A stretch of 64,000 nt of DNA from Reticulitermes speratus (taxonomy: Eukaryota; Arthropoda; Insecta; Blattodea; Rhinotermitidae), in NCBI GenBank assembly GCA_021186555.1, contig JAJKFL010000237.1, positions 43,756,483 through 43,820,482 of the forward strand, in the 5' to 3' direction. The notes under the pieces were generated by a model. The model was given only the letters and a program-made list of their open reading frames with translations, was not told the DNA's origin and made no database searches. Positions 1-11,577 of the stretch are shown piece by piece (within the stretch, counting starts at the first letter, position 1; each line of letters begins with the position of its first letter). The translations under genes and the position numbers were made by a program.

Positions 1-1024
1 TACAGTCACGTGTGACATTGCAGTGCAAGTAAACACGTGTCTGTATGCGATATGAGCAGTGTGACAGCTGACATGTAGCGCATAACATTAGTGACTGTGA
101 TGGCTCTTGCTTGTTCATACAGTCACGTGTACATTGCAGTGCAAGTAAACACGTGTCTGTAGTGCGATATGAGCAGTGTGACAGCTGACATGTAGCGCAT
201 AACATTAGTGACTGTGATGGCTCTTGTTTGTTCATACAGTCACGTGTTACATTGCAGTGCAAGTAAACACGTGTCTGTAGTGTGATATGAGCAGTGTGAC
301 AGCTGACATGTAGCGCATAACATTAGTGACTGTGATGGCTCTTGCTTGTTCATACAGTCACGTGTTACATTGCAGTGCAAGTAAACACGTGTCTGTAGTG
401 CGATCTGAGCAGTGTGACAGCTGACATGTAGCGCATAACATTAGTGACTGTGATGGCTCTTGCTTGTTCATACAGTCACGTGTTACATTGCAGTGCAAGT
501 AAACACGTGTCTGTAGTGCGATCTGAGCAGTGTGACAGCTGACATGTAGCGCTTAACATTAGTGACTGTGATGGCTCTTGTTTGTTCATACAGTCACGTG
601 TTACATTGCAGTGCAAGTAAACACGTGTCTGTAGTGCGATATGAGCAGTGTGACAGCTGACATGTAGCGCATAACATTAGTGACTGTGATAGCTCTTGCT
701 TGTTCATACAGTCACGTGTTACATTGCAGTGCAAGTAAACACGTGTCTGTAGTGCGATCTGAGCAGTGTGACAGCTGACATGTAGCGCATAACATTAGTG
801 ACTGTGATGGCTCTTGTTTGTTCATACAGTCACGTGTTACATTGCAGTGCAAGTAAACACGTGTCTGTAGTGTGATATGAGCAGTGTGACAGCTGACATT
901 TAGCGCATAACATTAGTGACTGTGATGGCTCTTGCTTGTTCGTACAGTCACGTGTGACATTGCAGTGCAAGTAAACACGTGTCTGTAAGTCGGTATGAGC
1001 AGTGTGACAGCTGACATGTAGCGC
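1..1024. repeat. 118-bp tandem satellite, about 8.7 copies
   Basis: The palindrome CACGTG that opens each unit recurs at 7, 124, 241, 359, 477, 595, 713, 831 and 949, giving a period of 117-118 bp. Units differ by only a few substitutions. Most units carry two CACGTG sites, one at the unit start and one about 30 bp later. The array runs off the left edge of the window and ends near 1024. No open frame crosses it. Confidence 0.95.
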
Positions 1025-2049
1025 AAGAGCCTCAGCAGATCAGCAGCATTGCACCAGTCAGCTTATAGCATTACATTACATGTCAATCCTGTTGACAGGT
1101 CTGCAGAGGCTTCAGTGAAGACAATGCTGTAACTCCGAAATATTTCGCCTAATTTCGGACTGAGCAATCAGCACCTCTGATGTCACGACGGCGGTGGTTT
1201 AGTGGCAGTTGGCATCACTGTAGGATCTTCGGTACAGCACTGTGTTCAAATGGCAACAATGCTGACTGCCACATCTTACTGACGTGACGCCGTACAGGAC
1301 CTAGGACGTTCCTTGCGTCTGCAGAGCGGCCGTAAGCAGCACAGGACACTTCAGTGACAGTGACACTGTGTGCTTCACCTGCTGTCAGTAAGCATGTAAT
1401 GTCATCAGTCCTGTGTACTGAAGTTTCCTGTCTGTCAGCTGTTCAGTTCCATGTCAAATTGCTTTCCACAGTGCGCCTGGTCAACATTGGTGTCCCCCAG
1501 GCTGAGGCGAGGTGTCCAAACTGCACGCAGTAAATGTCACTACAGACGTTAGATAAGGCGATGCCAGTAGAAGATGTTAGTAGCTGTTAGTGAGGATATT
1601 GCAGGTAACACTGGGGCGTTTAGAAAGAGCTGAAAACTTACATTAAAACTGTAATAAATGAACAGCATCAGGCCACGTGCTAGAGGCTGTTGGACCAGTG
1701 CAAACGATAACAATCACAATATTGTGCATCGCAATAGACAAGTTCCGTTTTGTGCAGATCAATGTTGCATGTCGCATGAAGCATTTAATTACAGCAGTTT
1801 CATATTTAATTCTACTTTCAGCAGATTTAAATAAGAAAAGGAATAAGTTACTTGATTAGACGCACACACACAAGTAACTGATATTGCATGTCTGCGTAAT
1901 TCATTGCTTGTTTAAATTTTGTTGAAATTTTCGGGTAAATTTTAACAACAAAATTTTCTTTAGAGTGCACAAGACAAATATCAAATTATTCTGTATGTGT
2001 CCAGTTTCTGTGGCAATCACTTACTATAGCCCATCTGTACGGTACAACA
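1025..2049. other. Unique intergenic stretch, no gene recognised
   Basis: No open frame here resembles a known family; the 60-codon ORF at 1677-1859 has no recognisable feature. A tRNA-like A box occurs near 1197 but the matching B box is poor. I see nothing else. Confidence 0.6.
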
Positions 2050-2111
2050 ATGGAACGCAGAGCTATGAATAACCGGTACCAGCGTTCTAATAGTGAACAG
2101 TTAGAGATTAA

Positions 2112-2951
2112 TGCGAAACTGTTTATGTCATACACAAAAGGAATATTTCCATAAAAGAGAAACTAGAGAAACTTCAAAATCTTCTTACAAAAAATCCGCA
2201 ACCTGATATCGATGCACAAGATGGTAATGATAATTGGAACACAGCTTTACACTTGGCAGTTAACAAAAATGAGTTGGAGTTAGTTAACTTTCTGCTTACT
2301 CAAGGAGCAAACACTGCCATTAAAAATGGCGATGGAAAAACTCCTTTAGATTTGGCAGCAGAACGTAATCATGTACAGATCATTGGTGCGTTGAAAAGCC
2401 ATATTTCACAGGCAGAACCCACAGAACAAAGGGCACATTGGCCCCACTCGGAGAGAGAGAGATTAGCGCCACAAAGCTTTCAGCCGGCTGAGGCCAATCC
2501 CAATAAATTATCGGTATGCCACAGCAGCTCACATGCAGCTGCGTCTGACAAACCAGCAGTGACAACTGTTCTACCGCCTTTCTCAGGAGAACTAAAAGTA
2601 GATACACACCTGAAATTGAGCCACGGTGACTTTAAGCATCGCATCGACAAGTTTTATGAAAGCAAAGATTTTTCCGCCATTAATCAACTCAAAGCAACGC
2701 CCGCTTTCCCCACGCCGCATGTCTTAGCCCAGTTTGCCAACATGGCATACACTGACTGCCAACGCGAACAGCTTGAACCTCCAGACGGCTGGAAGTTGCT
2801 AACGACAGCATCTCATTTTGGGGCAAGGAACGGCTATTTTGGAACAGCCTATTGGCACCCGGAACATCAGCAAAGGGTGATTGCTCATCGAGGGACTAAT
2901 CCTAAAAATGTCGGTGCTCTTGTAACGGATTTTAAAGGTGTTTTTCTGTAA
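2112..2951 (+). pseudogene. N-terminal ankyrin segment and entry to the hydrolase domain
   Basis: The frame is open from 2112, although the natural start is probably the ATG at 2050 in another frame, so a frameshift near 2150 separates them. Codons from about 2200 to 2400 give two ankyrin-type units: TALHLAV then a helix ending FLLTQGAN, followed by GKTPLDLAAERNH. A polar linker of about 60 residues follows. The last third (FANMAY, then VIAHRGTNP) resembles the first strands of lipase class 3 folds, where a [V/I]-A-x-RGT motif supplies the oxyanion region. The frame ends at 2951 where the next frame takes over. Confidence 0.75.
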
Positions 2952-3954
2952 CAACTACGTTAATCAAATGAGTTCTGCTAGCACATTTGCTAATAAGGTG
3001 GTCGCAGTTATGCAAGAAATAGAACAACAAAAGGGCGTCAGTTTCGAACTGTTCTTCACCGGTCACTCGTTAGGGGGTTGGCTGGCGCAAATCACTACCT
3101 TTACCACTAAATACCTTGAAGTGAGAAATGATATATTTCTTAAAAGACTTACAACAGAAGAACACGACCCACCTGCAAGCAGCACTGTCCAAGACACTCA
3201 CGATGTCCCACACAGTTACCATCCACACACAGTAGTTTTCGACAGTCCAGGCTGCAAAGATATGTTGTCACAAATGACCGACAAACTTGATGTACACCTG
3301 CACGGGCGTTCCATTGACTTACAGCACTTAGACATCACTAGTTATCTGTCTGCTCCAAATCGCGTTAATACCTGTAACTCCCATTTAGGGACAGTCTATA
3401 GAATCTTCATTGACTGGTCTCACATGAGCTCCTGGACAAAACGTACTCCATTGTACAATGTAGCAGTACATAGCATGGACAAAATTGAGGAAGCCTTTGA
3501 TCCCGAAAAGGGGCAAGATACTAAACACGATAAAGGTGAACTAAAAACACGAGAGGTTGTAGATGGGCCTGTTAGTGCAGGCTTAGAGGAAATGGACAAA
3601 ACTGAGAAACCCTTTGATCCCAAAACGGAGCAAGTACTTCCAGACCATAAGGGTAAACTAAAAATACAAGAGGTGGTCGATTGGCCTGTTAGTGCAGGCT
3701 TAATGGGTGGTAGAGAATACAATGATTTCTTTGAATGGGCAAAGCATCTTAATAATTACCACCCTGAGGTAATGCATACTGTCTTCAGCAACGTGCCCAA
3801 GGGTTACAACAAGCTTCGCTATCAAACTAAGGCTTACGACGAATGCGCAAGGAGTCTAAGCATTTTACGCAGGACGAGCGGGAGTTTCTGGAGCGTTATC
3901 GATGGTTATGTCACGTGTCGGAATTCTTTAAGCCTGAAGATTTGTTTTCTGTAA
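2938..3954 (+). pseudogene. Lipase class 3-like alpha/beta hydrolase domain
   Basis: This frame continues the hydrolase domain after a frameshift near 2940. It contains FTGHSLGGWLAQ at about 3056-3090, the nucleophile-elbow motif G-H-S-L-G-G of lipase class 3 and related serine hydrolases; the serine is the expected nucleophile. VVFDSPG at about 3235 is the plausible next strand with an acidic residue. I cannot place the catalytic histidine with certainty. A duplicated pair of segments follows: 'REVVDGPVSAGL' and 'QEVVDWPVSAGL' at about 3550 and 3665 are near-copies about 114 bp apart. Substrate is unknown. Out-of-frame end at 3954. Confidence 0.75.
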
Positions 3955-4468
3955 TGAATAATACTGAGGCCCAACAGAAAGCTAAACATATGTTACAAAC
4001 CTTTGAGCTTGACAATGAAAGTGTTCGCTGTCCAAACGCTGGCACATTGCAAGCAGTGATTCCGTACGTGAAGCGGCTGGTTCGACTTTTCCCACACATT
4101 AAAGATAACATAAGAAGTAGGGTTTACCAGTACGAAACTCTGCGTTATATCGAAACGATTCACCAAAGCACACTTGATTTTAACCCCGACGATTTGGTAT
4201 AAGAGAATTTCTTACTAGTGACCAACAAATTTGGCAGTTACGAATGACTGATGGGGAAGCTTGGACAGGGCTAACCAAGGTTTATCAACTGTTCCAAAAG
4301 ACAGACGGTACGGCCAACTGCTTTAGTGAAGGAAACTACACCGTACTGACATTAAAGCGGTTGCTAGAGGTGAATCGAATGACAAATTTGTGTACATTAC
4401 TGGCATCATTGGAACAAAACACCGCACATACTGATGATAGCGTGCGAGAACAATCAGCCAGTGAATGA
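3843..4468 (+). pseudogene. Unassigned middle region of the same gene (two frames)
   Basis: A helical, charged region is read first in the frame 3843-4202 and then, after a one-base shift near 4200, in the frame starting REFLTSDQQIWQL at 4202 and running to 4468. The second frame makes sense upstream of its first ATG at 4244, which shows that the stop at 4200-4202 is a frameshift effect rather than a natural end. I recognise no domain. It links the hydrolase to the NACHT module. Confidence 0.6.
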
Positions 4469-6275
4469 TGAGTTAAGAAACATGTTCAAGGAATTGTTCA
4501 ACACTCTAAAACAGAGGAAGAGTCTGAAAGTAATTCTGACCACGCAATCAGAAGATAGCATCGCTGATTTTCTAGAACAAACAGCTATAGCAACACTCGG
4601 CGTAGGATTGAGAACAACAGATGTACAGTTAACTTGGAGTGATTTAACCCGCAGTTCACAGACAAAAGTACTAAAGAAGGCAGTAATATTTCAAGGCAGA
4701 AAAGTTGCCTTAAATCAACTCACATCTGCTGAATCAGTGACAAATTCCTTTCCACTGCCTGATTTGTTACAAGAAACGGAGATTAGAATTGGTAAAGAAC
4801 TTGAACTGTCTGCTTGTAGTGGTTACAATGAGACGTACTATATCGATAGAACTTTTCATCACTACATCGTGATTAGACAGGACATATCAAGCGATAAAAG
4901 AGAAGGAAAATTTGCTGATTTACTGGCTAGTGATGAACAGGAATTCAAAAAACTCTGTCAGGAGAATCCAAAGAGTAATGTGCATTGGTTGATTAATGAC
5001 AAGTCAGGGGAACTAATTTGGAAGCAGTCGCAAGGGAATTTAAAGACATTACGTGAATATATTCATGCCTATAAATCCCAAACTTATGGCCCTAAGGATT
5101 TAGACAAGCTTTTGGAGCAAGCAAGGTACCACAGGGTCATGCTAATTGCTGACAAAGCAGGAATGGGTAAAAGCACCGTACTGACATATCTGTCTAAACA
5201 AATCAAGGAAAACTTTCCAGCCCATTGGTTGGTGAGAATTGATTTAAATGACTATACAGAACTGCTAGAGGCTCAGAAAGGACAGAAGATGGATAAAGAA
5301 AGGGTACTTGAATTTGTATCAAACGAAGTGCTAAAGCTTGAATCTCGTTTAGAGAAGGAGTTGTTTAAGAAGAGCTTTGAAGGAAATGAAACTAACAAAG
5401 TGGTGATAATGTTCGACGGTTTTGATGAAATCAGTCCCAGCTACAAACAGACGGTCATTGATATGCTGCAAGTTCTGAAGCAGACTTCGTTAGATCAGCT
5501 GTGGATAACCACCCGACCGCACCTCGGAGAGTAATTGGAGGACTACCTACAACAGCTGGCCTACACCCTACAGCCCTTCACTGAAGTTGAGCAAGTTCAA
5601 TTTCTAAGTAAATTCTGGCTTCAAAATTCAAAACTTGAAGCCACGAATCAACGTCGGTTAGAAATTTACGCTACAGCATTAATCAGCAAGTTGGCACAGT
5701 CAATTAGCGATAAGGACAAAGAGTTCGCCGGCATCCCATTACAAACCCGCATGCTCGCCGAGGCTTTTCAAGAGGAATTTATATCATTTTATGAGTCAGA
5801 GAATTCCGAGCCTGATTTACCGCACAAGCTAGACTTGCTGGGGTTATACGGACGATTTATTGACAGAAAATACTATATATATTATAAGGAAAAGTTACGT
5901 GGTAAAGGTAACGTGGCTGAAGAGGAGCAACGAGAATACTATTTTAAAAGCATACAATTAGAGCATCAACAATTAGCGTTACAGGCGTTGTTTACTGAGG
6001 ATCATGTGACACGTCTACAAATTAATCACGAATCTACATTTTCAGAGGAAGCGTTGGCTAGGATTGGGATAGTCCAGAGGAACCATGAGGGCAGGCCGCA
6101 GTTCATCCACCGCACTTTTGCTGAGTATTGTGTGGCTGACTTCCTAATAAAGCAACTGACAAAGAGAACTAAGCAACACGTACAAGTGCAGGAGTTTTTA
6201 CTCAATACAATTTTGTTACGAAGAGACTGTCATGTAATTAGAGACCTTTTTGGATGGATTATTGGAAAAATCTAA
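4434..6275 (+). pseudogene. NACHT-type NTPase module with one in-frame stop
   Basis: Walker A reads ADKAGMGKSTVL (about 5145-5180) and Walker B reads VVIMFDGFDEISP (about 5401-5440), the hhhhDGhDE form typical of NACHT domains. The following WITTRPH (about 5500) fits the sensor region. NACHT NTPases oligomerise on nucleotide binding and act in signalling or defence; the role here is unknown. At 5532-5534 a TAA interrupts the frame between GE and LEDYLQQ. The same frame then continues to 6275, so a single substitution from a sense codon would explain it. Downstream come the winged-helix-like and helical segments expected after NACHT (FIHRTFAEYCVADFL, about 6100-6150). The frame then shifts near 6265 and carries on as LEKSKPSNEALKEYG. 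Confidence 0.8.
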
Positions 6276-6329
6276 GCCATCGAATGAGGCCTTGAAAGAG
6301 TACGGAGAAATACTCGATAACAGTGGAGT

Positions 6330-7463
6330 GAGGGAGATGTTCTTAGTCGTCTGATAGGTTTACACCACACAGCACTAAGCCGAGCAGCGACAGAAGATAA
6401 CACTCATATTATTGGATTTTTATTAAACAGCCTAAAATCAGGAGAACATTCAAACGCTCTAAGGAAGATGTTGTTAGCCACAGACGCTAGGAGACGAACC
6501 GCTTGGCATATGGCAGCAAATGAAGGCAATGCAGAGGCATTACAAAAGATATGGGAATGTTTTGGCGAAGTGACGCCTACTGTTACATGTAGCCTGCCTC
6601 TATTAAAGGACACGTCAGATGAAACCGCCTCGCACTTGGACACAGAGAGAGACCACATAAACTCGTCAGAAAAACCGTGGAATTCGGCTAAAGAGACCCA
6701 AATATACGCAGAAGAGTTAAACAAACAGATGTTGCTAGCGCAAGATGCGGATGGAAAAACCGCCTGGCACATGGCAGCAGAAAGCTGTAATGAAGAGGTT
6801 GTAGAGAAAATATGGCGATTGGCTAAAGAAGTGCTAGTGAACCCAAACGAGTTAAAGGAAAATTTGGTGCTTGTACAATCACGGCATGGAGAAACAGCCT
6901 GGCACCTGGCAGCGAAAAAATGCAGTGAAGAGATATTGGGTAAACTGTGGGCTTGGGCTAAAGAAGCACAACTAAACGACAGTGAGTTACAGAATACATT
7001 ATTGTTAGGTCGGGATCGCGATGGGAAAACTGTTTTGCACATGGCTATTGAAAACAGCGCGGCTGTACTAAAGGAACTGTGTGCTTTTGCTAAAGAAACA
7101 AAAGTTGAGACACATGTGCTCAAGGATATGCTGTTACTAGCTAGAGACAAGTATGGCAACACCGCGTGGCAGAAAGCAGTAAGCAGAGGCAATTTAGAGG
7201 TATTAGAGGCATTATGGAGTTGGGCTAAGGAAGCACAACTGAAACCAAATGAGTTCAATGAATTGTTACTAACCAAAGACAAATTAGGCATCACAATGTG
7301 GCACGCAGCAGCAGCAGGAGGCAATTTAGAGTTATTTAAGTCATTATGGAGTTGGGCTAAGGAAGCACAACTGAAACCAAATGAGTTAAGTGAATTGTTA
7401 CTAACCAAAGACGATTTCGGCAACAATGTGTGGCACGCAGCAGAAAAAAGAAAGGCAAATTAG
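6330..7463 (+). pseudogene. Five diverged C-terminal ankyrin-like repeats and the first array units
   Basis: The frame is open from about 6345 (SRLIGLHHTALSRAA) through 7463. It holds units of the form LLL-x-D-x-x-G-x-T-AWH-x-A followed by LWxWAKEA. The first five differ considerably from each other: ATDARRRTAWHMAA, AQDADGKTAWHMAA, VQSRHGETAWHLAA, GRDRDGKTVLHMAI and ARDKYGNTAWQKAV. From about 7200 the units become nearly identical in DNA. A stop at 7461-7463 follows an indel in the last unit. Confidence 0.75.
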
Positions 7464-9560
7464 AGTTATTTGAGTCATTATAGTTGGTCTAAGGAAGCAC
7501 AACTGAAACCAAATGAATAATCGAATTGTTACTAACCCAAGACAAATACGGCGAACAATGTGGCACGCAGCAGCAGAAGAGGCAATTAGAGTTATTTGAG
7601 TCATTATGAAGTTGGCTAAGAAAGCACAACTAAAACTAAATGAATAAGTGAATTGTTACTAACCAAACACAAATACGGCAACACCGATGTGGCACTGCAG
7701 CAGCAGAAGAGGCAATTTAGAGTTATTTGAGTCATTATGGAGTTGGGCTAAGAAGCACAACTAAAACTAAATGAGTTAAGTGAATTGTTACTAACCAAAC
7801 ACAAATACGGCAACACCGTGTGGCACGCAGAGCAGAGAGGCAATTTAGAGTTATTTGAGTCATTATGGAGTTGGGTAAGGAAGCACAACTAAAACTAAAT
7901 GAGTTAAGTGAATTGTTACTAACCAAACACAAATACGCGAACACGTGTGGCACGCAGCAGCAGAAGGAGGCAATTTAGAGTTAGTAGAGCATTATGGAGT
8001 TGGGCTAAGGAAGCACAACTGAAACCAAATGAGTTAGTGAATTGTTACTAACCAAAGACGATTTCGGAGAACCGTGTGGCACGCAGCAGCAAGAGGAGGC
8101 TAATTTAGAGTTATAGAGTCATTATGGAGTTGGGCTAAGAAAGCCAACTAAAACCAAATGAGTTCAGTGAATTTTTACTAACCAAAGACGATTTCGAAAG
8201 AACCGTGTGGCACGTAGCAGCAAGAGGAGGCTATTTAGAGTTATTGATCCATTATGGAGTTGGGCTAAGGAAGCAGAACTAAAACCAAATGAGTTCAGTG
8301 AATTTGTTACTAACCAAAGACATAAACGGCGACACCGTGTGGCACGTCAGCAGCAAGAGGAGGCTATTTAGAGTTATTTAAGTCATTATGGAGTTGGGCT
8401 AAGGAACACAACTAAAACCAAATGAGTTCAGTGAATTGTTACTAACCAAAGACGATTTCGGAAGAACCGTGTGGCACGCAGCAGCAAGAGGAGGCTATTT
8501 AGAGTTATTTGAGTCATTATGGAGTTGGGCTAAGGAAGCACAACTGAAACCAAATGAGTTCAGTGAATTGTTACTAACCAAAGACAAATTTGCACAACCA
8601 TGTGGCACGCAGCAGCAGCAGGAGGCTATTTAGAGTTATTTAAGTCATTATGGAGTTGGGCTAAGGAAGCACAACTAAAACCAAATGAGTTACAGTGAAT
8701 TGTTACTAACCAAAGACATTTCGGAAACAACCATGTGGCAGCAGCAGCAAGAGGAGGCAATTTAGAGTTATTTGAGTCATTATGGAGTTGGGCTAAGGAA
8801 GCACAACTAAAACCAAATGAGTTCATCGAATTGTTACTAACCGAAGACGAATATCGGAGAACCGCGTGGCACGCAGCAGCAAAGGAGGCAATTTAGAGTT
8901 ATTTGAGTCATTATGGAGTTGGGCTAAGGAAGCACAACTTAAACCAAATGAGTTAATCGAATTGTTACTAACCAAAGAACAACGGCGAACCGTGTGCACG
9001 CAGCAGCAAAAGGAGGCAATTTACAGTTACTTGCGTCATTATGGAGTTGGGCTAAAGAAGAACAACTGAAACCAAATGAGTTAATCGAATTGTTACTAAC
9101 CAAAGGCAAATACGGCGACACCGTGTGGCACGCAGTAGCAAAAGGAGGCAATTTAGAGTTATTTGAGTCATTATGGTGTTGGGCTAAAGAAGCAGAACTG
9201 AAACCAAATGAGTTAAGTGAATTGTTACTAACCAAGGACAGATACGGCAAGACCGCGTTGCACGAAGCAGCAGAGAGTGGCAATTTAGAGGTATTAAGGC
9301 TTTATGGAGTTTGGCTAAGGAAGCAGAACTGAAACCAAATGAGGTAAGTGAATTGTTACTAACCAAAGACAAATTCGGCGACACCGTGTGGTACATAGCA
9401 GGAAGTAGAGGCAATTTAGAGGTATTAAAGGCTTTATGGAGTTGGGCTAAAGAAGTACAGCTCAAACCAAATGAGTTAAGTGAATTGTCACTAACCAAAT
9501 ACGAGGATGGCAACACTGCGTGGCACGCAGCAACAGAAAGAGGTAATTTAAACATATAAG
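7200..9560 (+). repeat. 132-bp coding tandem repeat, about 18 units
   Basis: The phrase encoding WSWAKEAQLKPNE recurs about every 132 bp (44 codons) from 7216 to 9436. Units between 7440 and 8430 carry repeated one- and two-base losses, so no frame stays open there. Units from 8436 to 8633 and from about 8994 to 9559 are mostly intact but lie in changing frames. The array is a recent expansion of one repeat of the ankyrin/NACHT gene. The low divergence between units and the large number of indels do not fit simple neutral ageing; sequencing or assembly error is a fair alternative. Confidence 0.9.
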
Positions 9561-10435
9561 AAATGTTACAAGAATATGAACATTAGAAAGGTTTATTAAT
9601 ATTTCAAACTTGCAAAAAGTGAGTTGTAGGACGAAACCCACATTATGCTACACAGTCAGTCTGGCGCTTGTATTCTGCAACACACAATAACCACCAACAC
9701 ATCAACATGCTGCGTTAACTTGTGTGATGTGACGATAATATAGTAATGAACAATCTAACAACCGCGCTGTGTGTTTCTAAGTGTCTTTTGAACTGTTTTT
9801 TTATTCTAGTGCCCCCCTTAAGATGCACTATGGCTTCGAAACGTGTAGGGGTCTGTATAAAAGTGTTTGAGTGTTGGGGTTTTTTTCATTTGTTTATGAG
9901 TTGTATATCAATATATATCATTGTAGATGAGTTCAATTAATTAAATAAGTTGACTGCCTGTCTTGTGGTTTGTGACAAAGCACAAGACAGGCAGTCAGTA
10001 CTAACTACACCACTGACACTCACAAAACAAACAGAACACGATTCACGTAACCGATTACCTATATATACAGAACCAACAGCCACTTATTTTAACAAACAGT
10101 CCACGATCTTAAACCAAAAATTTATCATTTTATTACGAAAGATGAACGAAACTCATATTAAGGATTTTATATTAAAACATTTTAAATATATTTATAATAA
10201 TCGTTAAGCCCTAAATGATAAGGATACTTGACTTTATGTGAATGGTTTTCAGTTAATGGGTTATCCTTAAATATAGATAAGACATATAGAGTTAAATTAA
10301 TTTTAATCATCTCCGAAATTCTTGTCAAAATGAAAGACTATGAAAGCAGCTACTAACATTAAATTTCTTGCGTTAGAATTAGACAAACACTTGAACTGGA
10401 AGAATCGTACTGTAAAACTACTGCAAAAAGTGAGC
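9561..10435. other. AT-rich intergenic stretch
   Basis: No gene recognised. It contains one degenerate hammerhead-like motif at 9812-9854. The 85-codon ORF at 9950-10207 shows no family feature that I can name. Confidence 0.5.
9812..9854 (+). ncRNA. Degenerate hammerhead-like motif
   Basis: CCCC, then CTTAAGA (one mismatch to CTGANGA), a weak hairpin, GAAAC, GTGTA and GGGG. The outer CCCC/GGGG pairing is kept but the hairpin is not. It looks like a decayed copy of the family described at 44345-44389. Confidence 0.35.
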
Positions 10436-10676
10436 TGTTAGATACATGTACCATTTAGCAGTTAGATACATGTAGCATTTAGCAGTTAGACACATGTACC
10501 ATTTAGCAGTTAGACACATGTACCATTTAGCAGTTAGATACATGTACCATTTAGCAGTTAGATACATGTACCATTTAGCAGTGAGATACATGTACCATTT
10601 AGCAGTGAGATACATGTACCATTTAGCAGTTAGATACATGTACCATTTAGCAGTTAGATACATGTACCATTTAGCA
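10436..10676. repeat. 24-bp tandem repeat, about 10 copies
   Basis: The unit GTTAGATACATGTACCATTT plus AGCA repeats ten times with few changes (gatac/gacac, acc/agc). 24 is a multiple of three, so both strands have artificial open frames. It contains the palindrome ACATGT. Confidence 0.95.
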
Positions 10677-10678
10677 TT

Positions 10679-10810
10679 GACTTCAGGCTTCTGCCGCGAT
10701 CTTGATGTAATCTGTGGTGTTTTGGGTGATTGCACGGCGTCGTGAGGTAATTATTTACGAACGTTTCGGGAAAACATATCGGTCCCATCTTCACGTGAAG
10801 ATGGGACCGA
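10679..10810. repeat. Dispersed repeat ending in a perfect 32-bp palindrome
   Basis: TCGGTCCCATCTTCAC at 10779-10794 is followed directly by its exact complement at 10795-10810. The upstream 80 bases, including TTTCGGG and the phrase cggcgtcgtgaggtaatt, match 50985-51100, where only one palindrome arm remains. The GTTTCGGG end is like the 3' half of the hammerhead-like elements elsewhere in the window. Confidence 0.7.
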
Positions 10811-10965
10811 CACGTTAGCAGTTTGACCGCGCTCAAGACGGTTTATTGTGCTTACTTGCACTCAATAATGCAGTACGGCGTTATATTGCGGGGCAATTGA
10901 ACAGACAGTAAGAGTTTATCAGTTACAAAAAAAAAAATTAGATTTATGACTGGATCTAGATCTTC

Positions 10966-11577
10966 TTGCAAACCGCTATTTCAATCACTGGAGATACTGA
11001 CATTACCTTCACAATACATACTATAGTTAATGAAATGTTGTCATATAATTTGGAAATTTATACATTTAACTTTTCAGTTGACGGTATTAATACGAGAAAT
11101 AAATTGCAATTGCATAAACCAACAGCTAATCTTACAATGTATCAGAAGGGAGTGTACTATGTGAGTACAAGGAACTTCAATGAACTACCTGAATACACTG
11201 CAAAATGTTTAGGGGATAAAAAACGTTTTATATCAACTTTGAAAAAGTAATTAGTTAATAAATTCTATTATTAACTTAATGATTTCTTTTAAGATCCAAC
11301 ACTTATATGAGATGAGGCCTGATGAAGTTTACACAAGAACGTTTTTTTAGTATGATGATTTTAGAAATATATAAGTTGACTGTTTATTGTATAGAATTAT
11401 ATCTTTTATTGTTGTAATATGTTTTAACCATAGTTTTATGTATTCTATTAAGAATGACAGTTGATTGTTAAAATCATATCATATGTTTGGTGACATGTTT
11501 CATATCCAAATGCCCCTTATGGGTGCTTCTATAAATAGACCAAATGTATCTGTTGTATCTGTATCTAAGTCTGACGT
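10966..11577 (+). mobile_element. Non-LTR retrotransposon 3' end (jockey/CR1-like ORF2 C-terminus and 3' UTR)
   Basis: The frame 10966-11250 ends in a pattern I recognise from the C-termini of jockey-like reverse-transcriptase proteins: NTRNKLQLHKP, then YQKGVYYVSTRNFNELP, then FISTLKK. After a stop at 11248-11250 the same frame goes on LVNKFYY and LNDFF, matching the usual final residues, so that stop is a nonsense change. The 3' UTR runs to a short TGTATC-type tail near 11545-11577. 5' truncated and inactive. Confidence 0.75.

Larger units (their letters stand above)
2050..9560 (+). pseudogene. Intronless ankyrin / lipase-like / NACHT / repeat protein gene, multiply frameshifted
   Basis: One gene-sized unit can be followed in three frames over 7.5 kb without any intron. 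The likely start is the ATG at 2050, in frame with a second ATG at 2065. In order it encodes an N-terminal ankyrin segment, an alpha/beta hydrolase domain with GHSLGGW, an unassigned middle region, a NACHT NTPase, and about 23 ankyrin-like repeats ending in a stop at 9557-9559. Breaks before the repeats: frame changes near 2150, 2940, 3850-3950, 4200, 4440, 6265 and 6340, plus one in-frame TAA at 5532-5534. From 7440 to 8430 nearly every repeat carries an indel. From memory, predicted proteins with similar WAKEA-type repeats occur in arthropods, and ankyrin/NACHT architectures also occur in intracellular bacteria; neither was searched. The intronless form fits bacterial origin or retrocopying. 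Some breaks may be assembly errors, since the genome shows unpolished patches elsewhere. Confidence 0.8.

Noticed and set aside
1190-1260. tRNA-like SINE head
   Set aside because: TGGTTTAGTGG fits an A box, but the B-box region (GTTCAAATG) is poor and no body matches other copies.
2050-9560. Bacterial contamination
   Set aside because: Flanks on both sides are host-type satellite and retrotransposon DNA, and the gene lacks neighbouring bacterial genes or operon structure; it sits in the insect chromosome if the assembly is right.
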